Assembly: GCA_964486335.1 (NCBI GenBank)
Contig: CAZAMB010000011.1
Location: forward strand, 1-64,000
Source: CAZAMB01 sp964486335
Lineage (GTDB): Bacteria; Planctomycetota; Phycisphaerae; UBA1845
DNA: 64,000 nucleotides
Direction of reading: 5' to 3'
Shown: piece by piece, positions 29,324 through 38,317 of the stretch
Layout of the letters: each line of letters starts with the position of its first letter
Position numbering within the stretch: the stretch's first letter is position 1
Notes under the pieces: generated by a model
What the model was told of the DNA's origin: nothing
Seen by the model: the letters and a program-made list of their open reading frames with translations, nothing else
Databases searched by the model: none
Position numbers and translations under genes: made by a program

Positions 29324-29401
29324 CGCAGGTTCCACCCGCGCCGGCGCTGTTTCGCGCCGGACGACTTGCCGTGACTTCCTATCAGACTCGACCCCGAATC
29401 G

Positions 29402-29854
29402 CTACTTCTTCGCCATCGCCGGAGCCGCTCCGACCGGCTCGGGGTTTTTCGGCTTGGGTGGGGCTACGCTATCCACCGGTCGCGTCACGATCTTATGATC
29501 GCCGCCGCCCTTGCCCTGACCGTTGACGCCTACGACGCAACGGCCAATGAGCACCGCGCCCTCGGCCACTTCGAGCCGCTGCGTTTGGATGTCGCCTTCC
29601 AGGCGCGCCGACGCCGAAAGCTGAATCTTTGCCGCCGCGTTGAGATTGCCTTTGACCTGCCCTTCGATCCGGATCGTGCCGGCCTTGGCGTCGCCGTTGA
29701 GCGATGCGCCTTCCGCGACCACCATCTGCCCGTCGCTGCTGATCTGCCCCTCGAACTTGCCGAGCAGTTTCATGCCCTTTTCAAATCGAAGTTCGCCCTT
29801 GAATACCGCGTCCTCGCCGAGAACGGTTGGAAACTCGCTGTTGGATTCTGCCAT
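29402..29854 (-). CDS. Bactofilin (polymer-forming cytoskeletal protein)
   Basis: 150 aa from the ATG at 29854; 30 codons upstream are open but unlikely. Typical core: TVLGEDAVFKGELRFEKGMKLLGKFEGQI (quoted in part), then AKAGTIRIEGQVKGNLNA and RLEGDIQTQRLEVAEGAVLIG, a right-handed beta-helix. A Pro/Ala-rich tail follows. Pairs with the zinc-ribbon bactofilin downstream. Confidence 0.9.
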   Translation of the reverse strand: MAESNSEFPTVLGEDAVFKGELRFEKGMKLLGKFEGQISSDGQMVVAEGASLNGDAKAGTIRIEGQVKGNLNAAAKIQLSASARLEGDIQTQRLEVAEGAVLIGRCVVGVNGQGKGGGDHKIVTRPVDSVAPPKPKNPEPVGAAPAMAKK

Positions 29855-29961
29855 GGGATTGATCCTTGAGTGTAAGAACCACGAATGGAGCGGCACCCCG
29901 CCCCCGTTGGGAAGCTCGCGGGGCGGATTATACCACTTCGCCAACCGCGGGCAATCTCCGA

Positions 29962-32094
29962 TTACCCCTTCTTCTTGAGTTCGAACACGCCGTCGGGCTG
30001 GTTGAGGACCGCCGTCATCTGGCCGTCTCCACTGGTAATAAATCGAACGCTGTACCCTCCAATTCCCTTCAGATTGAACTCGTCGTTTCGATCAGGAACC
30101 AGCTCGTAGAGCGGCTGCCCTGGGACGCTCAAGGTGAGCGCTCGCCCTTGAAGCGCAAAGGTGAACTCGGTGCTCCCCAGCAGATACTTTCCCGCCAGTT
30201 TGGCCAAATAGGCGGGGTCGGTCATGCGGGATTCAGGCTTCTTGTGAAACACGATTTCTGGAACAGCCGGCTCAAGCGGCAATGCGACCCCGTCCACATC
30301 GCCTTTGAAATTGGCTCGGAATTGAACACGCATATTCTCGAACGTCGCATCATCGGGGTTCCGAAGGCCGCTGAAGACCTCGTAGTGCCAGTGTTCCAGC
30401 GGCGTCTCAATTCCATTGAAGACAAACGCGAGCTTATCGTCTGTCAGCTTGACCGTTAGTGGACCGTAACCGGGGTGTTCGTACTCACCGGCATACTCCT
30501 CCGGCGCGTGGGCCGGTTTGGTATCAGGCTTGCGGAAAGTATCCTTTTTGGCTTCCGCTTCTTTTTGGATGCCTTTTCCCTCTCGAAACCGCGCCAGGGC
30601 TTCTCCGTTCCAATCCCTGGTCGTGGTTCCGAGGATTCGATCGACCGCATGGCGCGTCATCAGGCCCGGCAAGGCCGAACCGTTCATATTGGAAAATGCC
30701 ACGACTCCGAGTCGATCATTGGGATAGAGGCTTACCATCGAGATGAAACCGTCGATGGCGCCGCCATGGTGGAGGCAGAGATGTCCGCGGTACGGTTGAA
30801 CGAACCACCCCAGGCCGTAGCTGGCCGGAGCGAGTTCCGGAAACTCAGGGATCGCTCCGACCGCCATCTGCGGCGTGTGCATCTCCTTGATCGCGGTTTC
30901 ACTAACCACCTGCTTGCCGCCTAGTTTTCCGCCGTTCAGTTGCACGCGAAGCCAGTTGGTCATTTCCTCGACGCTGGAATTGATCGAACCGGCCGGCCCG
31001 ACCTGATCGATGTTCCGAAAGGCCATCCGCCTTACGACGTCGTCTTTTTGCTCGTAAGGGAGAGCGTGGTCGTCGTCCTTCTGGGAATCATCCACCGAAA
31101 AATTGCTCCGCTTCATCCCCAACGGCTTGAAAACGCGCTCGCGGACCGCGTCTTCCCAAGTTGTGCCGGTCAGCGTCTCGATGAGATACCCCGCTGTCAG
31201 GAACATCATGTTGTTGTACTGAAAGGTCTCGCGAAGCTGTTTGCTCGGCTCAAAGTGCCGCAGGCGTTCGACCATTTCCTTTCGGCTGAGCGAATTGTTG
31301 TTGTACCAGGCCAGATCATGCCTCGGCAGGCCGGACCGGTGACAGACAAGGTCTCGCGGCGTCATGTGCGTGGTGGCGTAATCGTCATGGAGTTTGAAGC
31401 CGGGAATATACTTCATCGCCGGCGCGTCCCAATCCAGCTTTCCTTCATCCACCAGCGTGCCCATGACAAATGTCGTGAAAGCCTTGGTGGATGATCCGAT
31501 GGCGAAGAGCGTTTTCGGAGTGACCGGCTTGTCGCCTTCTACATCCCTTTTTCCGAACCCCTTGGCGTAGATGACTTCATCCTCCACGACAATACCGATG
31601 GCCAGCCCCGGAATGTCCCAGTCCAGAAGCGCCTGGTTGACGAAGTCGTCAAACCCTTCCATGGCCGCCTTGGCGGCGGATGCCCGGTCCAGACCTCTCT
31701 TCGCGGAAAACGGCAGCGTTTGGCCGCCTTGGGTGAACTCGCCGGTCATGGACTGTCCGTCCTCGGCGATGGTCCCCTTGAATGAGGGCTTGCCGGAAAT
31801 ACCGGGCTGGTCAGGCAGCACGAAGGCGGCGGCACGATCGGTCAGCGAAATCTCCGCCAGGGCGAAGTCATTGATCCTCTGCACGGGAATGGAGATGTCG
31901 CCCTCCCAGCGGTCGCCTTTCGGCCGGAAGTCGAGGTTGAACTTCAGCTCGGCGCCGGGAATCTGGATGCTCCCTTCCCAATGACCCTCGAGCGTCGGGG
32001 CCTTGTCGCCCGCCCGCGCCGCAGCATGAATCCCGAATGTAACAAGCAAAATCGCTAACAGGCTCGACGGTTGTCGCCTCGATTCAGATTGCAT
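29962..32094 (-). CDS. Secreted serine hydrolase, beta-lactamase class C-like
   Basis: 710 aa from the ATG at 32094. Signal peptide (SSLLAILLVTFGIHAAARA). An N-terminal beta domain is followed by the serine hydrolase core from about residue 145: SxxK nucleophile in IGSSTKAF, the Tyr-x-Asn motif in FQYNNMM, and LHHGGAIDG in place of KTG. The C-terminal region (about 540-700) contains PEEYAGEYEHPGYGPLTV and KYLLGSTEF, like DUF3471 tails. Likely a D-aminopeptidase/esterase or PBP-like enzyme in the periplasm; true substrate unknown. No resistance role should be assumed. Confidence 0.85.
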   Translation of the reverse strand: MQSESRRQPSSLLAILLVTFGIHAAARAGDKAPTLEGHWEGSIQIPGAELKFNLDFRPKGDRWEGDISIPVQRINDFALAEISLTDRAAAFVLPDQPGISGKPSFKGTIAEDGQSMTGEFTQGGQTLPFSAKRGLDRASAAKAAMEGFDDFVNQALLDWDIPGLAIGIVVEDEVIYAKGFGKRDVEGDKPVTPKTLFAIGSSTKAFTTFVMGTLVDEGKLDWDAPAMKYIPGFKLHDDYATTHMTPRDLVCHRSGLPRHDLAWYNNNSLSRKEMVERLRHFEPSKQLRETFQYNNMMFLTAGYLIETLTGTTWEDAVRERVFKPLGMKRSNFSVDDSQKDDDHALPYEQKDDVVRRMAFRNIDQVGPAGSINSSVEEMTNWLRVQLNGGKLGGKQVVSETAIKEMHTPQMAVGAIPEFPELAPASYGLGWFVQPYRGHLCLHHGGAIDGFISMVSLYPNDRLGVVAFSNMNGSALPGLMTRHAVDRILGTTTRDWNGEALARFREGKGIQKEAEAKKDTFRKPDTKPAHAPEEYAGEYEHPGYGPLTVKLTDDKLAFVFNGIETPLEHWHYEVFSGLRNPDDATFENMRVQFRANFKGDVDGVALPLEPAVPEIVFHKKPESRMTDPAYLAKLAGKYLLGSTEFTFALQGRALTLSVPGQPLYELVPDRNDEFNLKGIGGYSVRFITSGDGQMTAVLNQPDGVFELKKKG

Positions 32095-32352
32095 TGCTCT
32101 CTCCGTTCCGTTTGAGTTGGGATTTGTCATTGGGCTTCCTCGCCCGACGGATTGTCACCTGTGATTTGGATTGTAACCAGACCCAAAACGGCAAGAACCT
32201 GTCGATTTTCGTGACGAGGTGATCGTGCGGCGCGGGGGAAGAAACCGGGACTTCGGGCCGGTTGGTCGCGTGGTGAGCCAGGCCGCGTCGCGGACAGCAG
32301 GCACTGAACTCGACTCCGAACTTTTTTTGTGACAAAAAAACGTCAAAGCCCG

Positions 32353-32379
32353 TTGGCACGGCTGGGCGATTTGTATAAT
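32353..32379 (+). promoter_or_regulatory. Candidate promoter upstream of the methyltransferase/ATP-grasp gene
   Basis: Consensus TATAAT at 32374-32379 with TTGGCA at 32353-32358 (15-bp spacer, shorter than ideal). It lies in the divergent spacer between the serine hydrolase and the fusion gene and would give a leader of about 170 nt. Confidence 0.45.
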
Positions 32380-32556
32380 ACCGCGCTTTGTCATCCCGTT
32401 CGGCAACGACCGCGCGGGAGGGGTCGGACAAGCGAGAGCGAAACACAACCCAGGTGCGGACACGATTTCAATTCGCGACGAAGCAAAGGAAGCTGCGGCG
32501 GCGCAGGCTTCAATTCCGGGCTCGCCCGTCCTTCGAGGACGGGTGAAGGAGGCATC

Positions 32557-34500
32557 ATGGCCAAGGTGTTGGCAAGCGGCGGAGCGGTACCGAAAACAGT
32601 CGGTCCGATTCCTGATCTCGAACGTCACCTTCCGACGGAATGGTGGCGAACACTTTTCAACTCGATCTACCTGAAGACCGACGGCGACGTCGTGGAGAAC
32701 GAGCGCAACACCGCGCGCGATGTTGACGTGCTGGTGCGTGCCGCCGGACTCGAACCCAACGACCGCATTCTCGACCTGTGCTGCGGCCAGGGGCGGCATT
32801 GCCTCGAGCTTGCGCGCCGAGGGTTCAACAATGTGACCGGCGTCGACCGTTCTCGATATTTGATTCGCCTCGCCCGCAAACGGGCCAAACAAGAGAATCT
32901 TTCGGTTGGCTTTCATGAAGGGGACGCCAGGCGATTTCGTTTTTCAGAAGAGACCTTCCATTGCGTCGCGCTGCTCGGAAACTCCTTCGGATATTTTGAT
33001 CGCGAAGAGGACGATCAAGCGGTGCTACGGTCGTGCCTGCGCGTGCTTCGTTCCGGCGGCACGCTGGCGATGGACCTCGCCGACGGCGAATGGCTGAAAA
33101 ACAACTTCGAGAAGCGCTCCTGGGAGTGGATCGACCAGAATCACTTTGTCTGTCGGGAGCGTTCACTGGCCTCCGACGGTCGCCGGCTCGTTTCGCGCGA
33201 AGTGGTCGTCCACGCCGAAAAGGGCGTGATCGCCGACCAGTTCTACGCCGAGCGGCTCTATTCACGCAACGAAGTCACCACCATGCTCGAGCGAGAAGGC
33301 TTCCTTGCGGTTCGCCTGCACGATCCCATCCCGACCGACTCCGATCGAAAGCAGGATCTCGGCATGTTGGCCCAGCGGATGTTCCTGACCGCCGAGGCCC
33401 CGCGTCGAACGGCGCCGCCGAAAAAGAAAGGACCGCTCTTTCCTCAGGTCACCGTGCTCATGGGCGATCCTCGATTGCCTGACTCGGTCAAGCGAAACGG
33501 CCAATTCAACCCGGAGGACATGGATACGATCCATCGCCTGAAGGAAGCGCTGGCCGAACTGCCCGGGTACGAATTTCGTTTCCTCGACAATCACCCGGCG
33601 CTGGCGGCGGAACTGCGAGCCAATCCGCCCAAGATGGTTCTCAACCTCTGTGACGAGGGCTATAACAACGACGCCTTCATGGAGCTGCACGTTCCGGCGC
33701 TGCTCGAAATGCTTCGGGTGCCCTATACGGGCGCGGGACCGGCCTGTCTCGGCTTGTGCTACAACAAGTCGCTTGTGCGCGCCATCGCCGCGTCGCTCGA
33801 CGTGCCCGTTCCCCTGGAGACGTATTACGATCCCGGTGATCAAGCCGCCACGCTGCCATCGACGTTTCCTGCGCTCGTAAAGCCCAACGCGGGCGACAGC
33901 AGCATTGGCATCACGCAGAAGGCGGTCGTTCGGTCGCCGGAGGAACTGCTGACCTACATCGAGCAGCTACGCCATGAATTGCCCGGACGGGCGCTGCTCA
34001 TTCAGGAGTTCCTTTCCGGCACGGAATACAGCGTCGGCGTCGTCGGCAACCCCGGACTGACATATCGAGTCCTTCCACCCATGCAGGTGGACTACACCGG
34101 GCTCGACGCCGGACTGCCGCCGATTCTCGGTTACGAATCCAAGTGGATTCCGGATTCGCCCTATTGGACGCAGATCAAGTGCAATCAAGCGAGAATCGAT
34201 GAGGACACGAAACGCCGGCTCTTCGACTATTCCAACCGGTTGTTCGAGCGGCTCGAATGCCGCGACTATGCGCGCTTCGACTTCCGAACCGACGCGGACG
34301 GCGAGATCAAGCTGCTCGAAGTCAATCCCAATCCCGGCTGGTGCTGGGACGGCAAGCTCAATTTCATGGCGACGTACGCCGGGCTGCGCTACGCCGAACT
34401 GCTCGAACTGATCCTCGACGCCGCGCAGGAACGGGCGGCGGTCAAACTGAGCGCCAACGGGGATCGAACTCATGACCACGGAGGCAATGGTCGCGGCTGA
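32557..34500 (+). CDS. SAM methyltransferase fused to D-Ala-D-Ala-ligase-like ATP-grasp domain
   Basis: 647 aa from the ATG at 32557, fixed by a clear AGGAGG (32547-32552). Residues about 30-285: class I methyltransferase, motif I ILDLCCGQGRH, acidic TGVDRSRYL, LLGNSFGYF. Residues about 305-640: ATP-grasp ligase of the Ddl type with FPALVKPNAGDSSIGI, LIQEFLSGTEYSVGVVG, the metal-binding YARFDFRTD and LLEVNPNPGW. The combination implies methylation and amide or ester ligation of one substrate. A carbamoyltransferase follows 290 bp downstream on the same strand, suggesting a small modification pathway. Confidence 0.85.
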   Translation: MAKVLASGGAVPKTVGPIPDLERHLPTEWWRTLFNSIYLKTDGDVVENERNTARDVDVLVRAAGLEPNDRILDLCCGQGRHCLELARRGFNNVTGVDRSRYLIRLARKRAKQENLSVGFHEGDARRFRFSEETFHCVALLGNSFGYFDREEDDQAVLRSCLRVLRSGGTLAMDLADGEWLKNNFEKRSWEWIDQNHFVCRERSLASDGRRLVSREVVVHAEKGVIADQFYAERLYSRNEVTTMLEREGFLAVRLHDPIPTDSDRKQDLGMLAQRMFLTAEAPRRTAPPKKKGPLFPQVTVLMGDPRLPDSVKRNGQFNPEDMDTIHRLKEALAELPGYEFRFLDNHPALAAELRANPPKMVLNLCDEGYNNDAFMELHVPALLEMLRVPYTGAGPACLGLCYNKSLVRAIAASLDVPVPLETYYDPGDQAATLPSTFPALVKPNAGDSSIGITQKAVVRSPEELLTYIEQLRHELPGRALLIQEFLSGTEYSVGVVGNPGLTYRVLPPMQVDYTGLDAGLPPILGYESKWIPDSPYWTQIKCNQARIDEDTKRRLFDYSNRLFERLECRDYARFDFRTDADGEIKLLEVNPNPGWCWDGKLNFMATYAGLRYAELLELILDAAQERAAVKLSANGDRTHDHGGNGRG

Positions 34501-34530
34501 CCGCGTACGTGACCATTGCGGCGAGGTACA

Positions 34531-34690
34531 TTGCGAATCCGGAGCGTATGCGACGGGCCACGGAATCATTCCGAACCCGGAGCGCAAGCGACGGGCGGCC
34601 CCTTGCGCGGCAATCCCGTTGCGGGCATCTGTTTGCAGCACCTCTGTTGATGCATTGTGACCGCCCCGCGCTTGCGCTTGGGGTTCGGAA
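34531..34690. repeat. Inverted/direct repeat cluster between fusion gene and carbamoyltransferase
   Basis: TTCCGAACCC(GG)AGCGCAAGCG at 34569-34590 is matched in inverted orientation at 34669-34690 (20 of 22 bases). A degenerate direct copy (GAATCCGGAGCGTATGCGACGGG) lies at 34535-34557. This is a paired REP-type arrangement. No gene is seen in 34501-34790. Confidence 0.7.
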
Positions 34691-34790
34691 GGCGATGCGC
34701 GCCGCCCGCCGAAAGTTTCACGGACCCCGGTTGACCCCAGCGCGGTCCATCGCTTGACGAACAGCGGATTTGCGAGGATGAAAAGCGGCG

Positions 34791-36575
34791 ATGATCGTCC
34801 TTGGGATATCCTGCTATTACCACGACTCGGGTGCGGCCATTGTCCGCGATGGGAAGCTGATCGCCGCCGCGGAAGAGGAACGCTTCACCCGCCGCAAGCA
34901 CGACCACGATTATCCCCGGCGAGCGATCGACTACTGCCTTCGCGAGGCGGGCGTCACCATCGACGGCGTCGACCACGTCGTTTTCTATGAAAAACCGCTC
35001 GTCAAGTTTAATCGCATTCTCGAGACGATTCTGGCCTGCTGGCCGCTGACCTATCGACCGTGGCTCACCGCCGTTCCGCTTTGGCTGGGACATCGCCTGC
35101 GCATCGGACGCGAGATTCAGGACAAGCTCGGCACCGACAAGGACATCCTTTATTGCCAGCACCATCTTTCTCACGCCGCCAGCGCCTTTCTCGTGTCACC
35201 GTTCGAAGAAGCGGCCATCATCACCGCCGACGGCGTCGGCGAATGGACCACCACCGCGTGGGGCGTCGGTCGCGGCATCAAGATCGACATGAAGAAGGAG
35301 ATTCGCTTTCCGCACTCCGTCGGGCTGCTCTTCAGCGCGATCACGGCCTATCTCGGCTTTCGGGTCAATGACGCCGAGTGGAAAGTGATGGGCCTCGCCC
35401 CGTACGGTCAGCCGAAATACCTCGACAAGTTCCGGCAGGTCCTGGATATCAAGGACGACGGCAGCATCCGCTTCAACATGAAGTACTTCGCCCACGCCTA
35501 CTCGACTGAACGCACGATCAGTCGCGAGTGGGAGAGGCTTTTCGGCCAGCCGCAGAACGCGCCGGAAGCGCCGCTGACCGACTTTCATCGCGATATCGCC
35601 CGCAGCGGGCAGGCGATTGTCGAGGAGATCATGGTCAAGATGGCTGGGCATGTGCAGCGCGAAACCGGCATGAAGAACCTCTGCATCGCCGGAGGCGTCG
35701 GGCTTAACTGCGTCGCCAACTGGCGGATTCTTCAGGAAACCGGTTTCGAGAACATTTTCATTCAGCCGGCGGCGGGGGATTCCGGCGGCGCGCTTGGCGC
35801 GGCCTTCTATGTCGCCAACACCGTGCTGGGTCATCCGCGCGAGTTCCGCATGGATCACGCGTTGTGGGGACCGGGTTTCACGAATGAGGAAATCAAGGCG
35901 GCACTCGACGCCGTCGAAGCCCGCTACGAGTTCGTGAAGACTGAATCTGATCTGCTCGACCGCGCCGCGCGGATGATCGCCGATGGAAAGGTCGTCGCCT
36001 GGTTTCAGGGTCGGCTGGAGTTCGGTCCGCGGGCGCTGGGCGCGCGGTCACTGCTGGCCGACGCGCGCGATCCAAAAATGAAGGACGTCATTAACGCCAA
36101 GGTCAAGTTTCGCGAGGCGTTTCGACCCTTCGCGCCGGCGGTGCTGCGCGAGCGGGCCCACGAATACTTCGAAATGCCAGAGGGAATGGACATGCCTTTC
36201 ATGCTGCTCGTGCCGAAGGTTCGGCCCGAAAAACGCGCGACGATTCCCGCCGTCACGCACGAGGACGGAACCGGGCGCGTGCAGACCGTCACCGAAGAAC
36301 ATAACGGGCGCTACTATCGACTCATTCGCGCCTTCCACGGGCTGACCGGCGTACCCGTGGTCATCAACACTTCGTTCAACGTGCGCGGCGAGCCAATTGT
36401 CTGCACGCCCCGCGATGCGTACCATACGTTCGTGAACACCGGCATCGACGCGCTGGTGATCGGCGACTTTGTCGTCACCGAAAAGCCGAGCGTGGTCGAT
36501 TACGAAGCCGGAATGCGCCGCAGCGTGGCGCTCGAGGCGGGACTCAACACGGCCGACCGGGTCACGGTGCGGTGA
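34791..36575 (+). CDS. Carbamoyltransferase, NodU/CmcH family
   Basis: 594 aa. N-terminal ASKHA-fold domain: GISCYYHDSGAAIVRDG, AEEERFTRRKHD, then the His-rich CQHHLSHAASAF, ITADGVGEW and CIAGGVGLNCVANW. C-terminal YrdC-like domain has GRLEFGPRALGARSLLADAR and NTSFNVRGEPIVCTP. The family transfers carbamoyl from carbamoyl phosphate to a hydroxyl group, in Nod factors, antibiotics and sugars. Forms a cassette with the DUF5989 gene 19 bp downstream and possibly the methyltransferase/ATP-grasp gene upstream. Confidence 0.93.
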   Translation: MIVLGISCYYHDSGAAIVRDGKLIAAAEEERFTRRKHDHDYPRRAIDYCLREAGVTIDGVDHVVFYEKPLVKFNRILETILACWPLTYRPWLTAVPLWLGHRLRIGREIQDKLGTDKDILYCQHHLSHAASAFLVSPFEEAAIITADGVGEWTTTAWGVGRGIKIDMKKEIRFPHSVGLLFSAITAYLGFRVNDAEWKVMGLAPYGQPKYLDKFRQVLDIKDDGSIRFNMKYFAHAYSTERTISREWERLFGQPQNAPEAPLTDFHRDIARSGQAIVEEIMVKMAGHVQRETGMKNLCIAGGVGLNCVANWRILQETGFENIFIQPAAGDSGGALGAAFYVANTVLGHPREFRMDHALWGPGFTNEEIKAALDAVEARYEFVKTESDLLDRAARMIADGKVVAWFQGRLEFGPRALGARSLLADARDPKMKDVINAKVKFREAFRPFAPAVLRERAHEYFEMPEGMDMPFMLLVPKVRPEKRATIPAVTHEDGTGRVQTVTEEHNGRYYRLIRAFHGLTGVPVVINTSFNVRGEPIVCTPRDAYHTFVNTGIDALVIGDFVVTEKPSVVDYEAGMRRSVALEAGLNTADRVTVR

Positions 36576-36594
36576 CATCATCGCGGAAAGGCAC

Positions 36595-36753
36595 ATGGCC
36601 AAGCAGTCGATCATCAAAGAGTTTTTCCTGTTCGTGAAGCAGGAAAAGAAGTGGTGGCTGGTGCCGCTGATTACCGTGCTGTTGCTGGTCGGGGCGCTCA
36701 TCGTCTTCGCCGGTTCGTCGCCGCTGGCGCCGTTCCTGTATCCGCTCTTTTGA
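36595..36753 (+). CDS. DUF5989 small membrane protein
   Basis: 52 aa (ATG 36595). The pattern IKEFFLFVKQEKKWWLVP plus one transmembrane helix and the C-terminus SPLAPFLYPLF is diagnostic for DUF5989, which usually follows a carbamoyltransferase gene. It may recruit or support that enzyme at the membrane; function not established. The SGNH hydrolase that often completes the cassette is absent here. Confidence 0.85.
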   Translation: MAKQSIIKEFFLFVKQEKKWWLVPLITVLLLVGALIVFAGSSPLAPFLYPLF

Positions 36754-36783
36754 TTCGGCATGATGAGGCGATAAACCGAAGTT

Positions 36784-37998
36784 CTACTTGCTCGTCTCCA
36801 TCGCTTCGTTTTCGCGTTTCACCCAGGTGTAGTGATAGTCCTTGTCCTCGACGGCGTCGGCGACGGCCGTCAGGCGAAGCGGCTTAAACGTGTCGCACAT
36901 CACGGCCAGTTCGCTCGTTCGGTCGTGACCCACGCTTTTTTCATACGTTCCCGGATGCGGACCGTGCGGGACGCCCATGGGGTGCAGGCTGATCGACTGC
37001 GACTCGATCCCCTTGCGGCTGGTGAAGTTGCCGTCGACGTAATACAGAATCTCGTCGCAATCGACGCTCGCGTGGCCGTAGGGACAGGGAATCGCCCGGA
37101 CGCCGTCGCGATCAAAGTAGTCCACCTTTCGCGGCACGAAGCTGCAAATGATGAACCCATGTCCGGCGAAGGTGATGTGAATCGTCGGCGGAAGGTGAAT
37201 CGTTCCCGTGCGCGGCTGATAGTCGTGAATGTTGAACGCCACCGGATAGACCAGTCCGTCCCAGCCGGCGAGTTCCCACGGAAAGTGCTTGAATTCGTGC
37301 ACGCTCAATTGGTTGGCGTGCTTGACGATCAACGGATAGGGCCCCTTGCCGTGCCGCTTGGGGTCGAAACGAAGCAACTCCGTGGGGACGCGGAAATCGC
37401 GATGGCAATACGGAGCATCCATCGTGATCTGGCCGGACTCGTTGCGAAACTGTTTGGGCAGGTCGATGTGCGTGTTCGACTCGAACACCAGAAACGTCCC
37501 GCGATCGCCGTCGGGGTGGAGTCGATAGGGCGTGCCCTTGGGAACGATGACGTAGTCGTGCTTGCGAAACGGCAGCGGACCGTAGACGCTTTCCAGAACA
37601 CCGCCGCCGTCATAGGCGAACCAGCATTCGTCCCCCTCGCCGTTGTTGAACCAGTGAGCCGCCGGTTTGTTCGGCCTGGCGATGCCCACGCGCACGTCGT
37701 CGTTCATCAGGAGCGTCCGCCGCGCGGTCAGAAAGTCGCCCTCGACCTTCATGTCCTGCGTGCGGATGTGCCGCCGATGAAGCAACTGCCCTTCGACCGG
37801 AGCGATCGGACAAAACCCGGGCAGCTCCATCGACCGCACGTTGAACTCGTCCGTCGGCGGCGTGCGAAAGTAAAGAATGCTGTAGGTGCTGTCGAAACCC
37901 ACGCGGGTCATGCATTGCTCCATCAGGAGCTTGCCGTCCTCATAGTGCGTGACGTGGTGTTTTTGGGGAACGCTTCCCAGACGATGGTATTGAATCAT
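36784..37998 (-). CDS. hmgA: Homogentisate 1,2-dioxygenase
   Basis: 404 aa from the ATG at 37998 (GGAG ten bases upstream; the open frame runs on to 38172). Opens the ring of homogentisate to maleylacetoacetate in tyrosine/phenylalanine breakdown. Conserved features: YSILYFRTPPTDEF, LPPTIHITFAGHGFIICSF, and the Fe(II) ligand region HPMGVPHGPHPGTYE containing the His and Glu ligands. No other tyrosine-degradation gene is adjacent. Divergent from rocD. Confidence 0.93.
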   Translation of the reverse strand: MIQYHRLGSVPQKHHVTHYEDGKLLMEQCMTRVGFDSTYSILYFRTPPTDEFNVRSMELPGFCPIAPVEGQLLHRRHIRTQDMKVEGDFLTARRTLLMNDDVRVGIARPNKPAAHWFNNGEGDECWFAYDGGGVLESVYGPLPFRKHDYVIVPKGTPYRLHPDGDRGTFLVFESNTHIDLPKQFRNESGQITMDAPYCHRDFRVPTELLRFDPKRHGKGPYPLIVKHANQLSVHEFKHFPWELAGWDGLVYPVAFNIHDYQPRTGTIHLPPTIHITFAGHGFIICSFVPRKVDYFDRDGVRAIPCPYGHASVDCDEILYYVDGNFTSRKGIESQSISLHPMGVPHGPHPGTYEKSVGHDRTSELAVMCDTFKPLRLTAVADAVEDKDYHYTWVKRENEAMETSK

Positions 37999-38114
37999 GG
38001 CCGTATCGCTCCAATTCAGGATCCGCAACCGATTATAACGCCGGAGCGCCCGACGGGGGAGCGTGAACCTGGATACCCGGCGCCAGCTCACGGAGTTCGC
38101 GGACAGGACACGAA

Positions 38115-38144
38115 TTGCCGTCAAACAGCATTTCCGCCTATACT
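38115..38144 (+). promoter_or_regulatory. Candidate promoter of rocD
   Basis: TTGCCG (38115-38120), 18-bp spacer, TATACT (38139-38144) in the 319-bp hmgA/rocD divergent spacer. The start would be about 165 nt before the rocD ATG. Nothing else recognisable was found in this spacer. Confidence 0.45.
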
Positions 38145-38317
38145 TTCCGATCGCGAGTGGACTTGTTTTCAATACTCAGGCCGCCCGCGACCGGCGACAG
38201 ACAGGCTTGCAACTCCGGGGTTTCACGCGTGCTGCCGGCCGCACGAAAGTCGCAGCGTGGGGACGCCCGGATTGATTTTGAACTGATCGAGAAATCGCTA
38301 AACAGGAAGGATGCACG

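Noticed and set aside
34450..34530. tRNA-like T-loop sequence (GAGTTCGATCCCC on the minus strand)
   Set aside because: The T-stem does not pair and no acceptor or anticodon arm can be drawn; it is the 3' end of the ATP-grasp gene.
36832..38286. 484-codon plus-strand ORF opposite hmgA
   Set aside because: Shadow of homogentisate dioxygenase.
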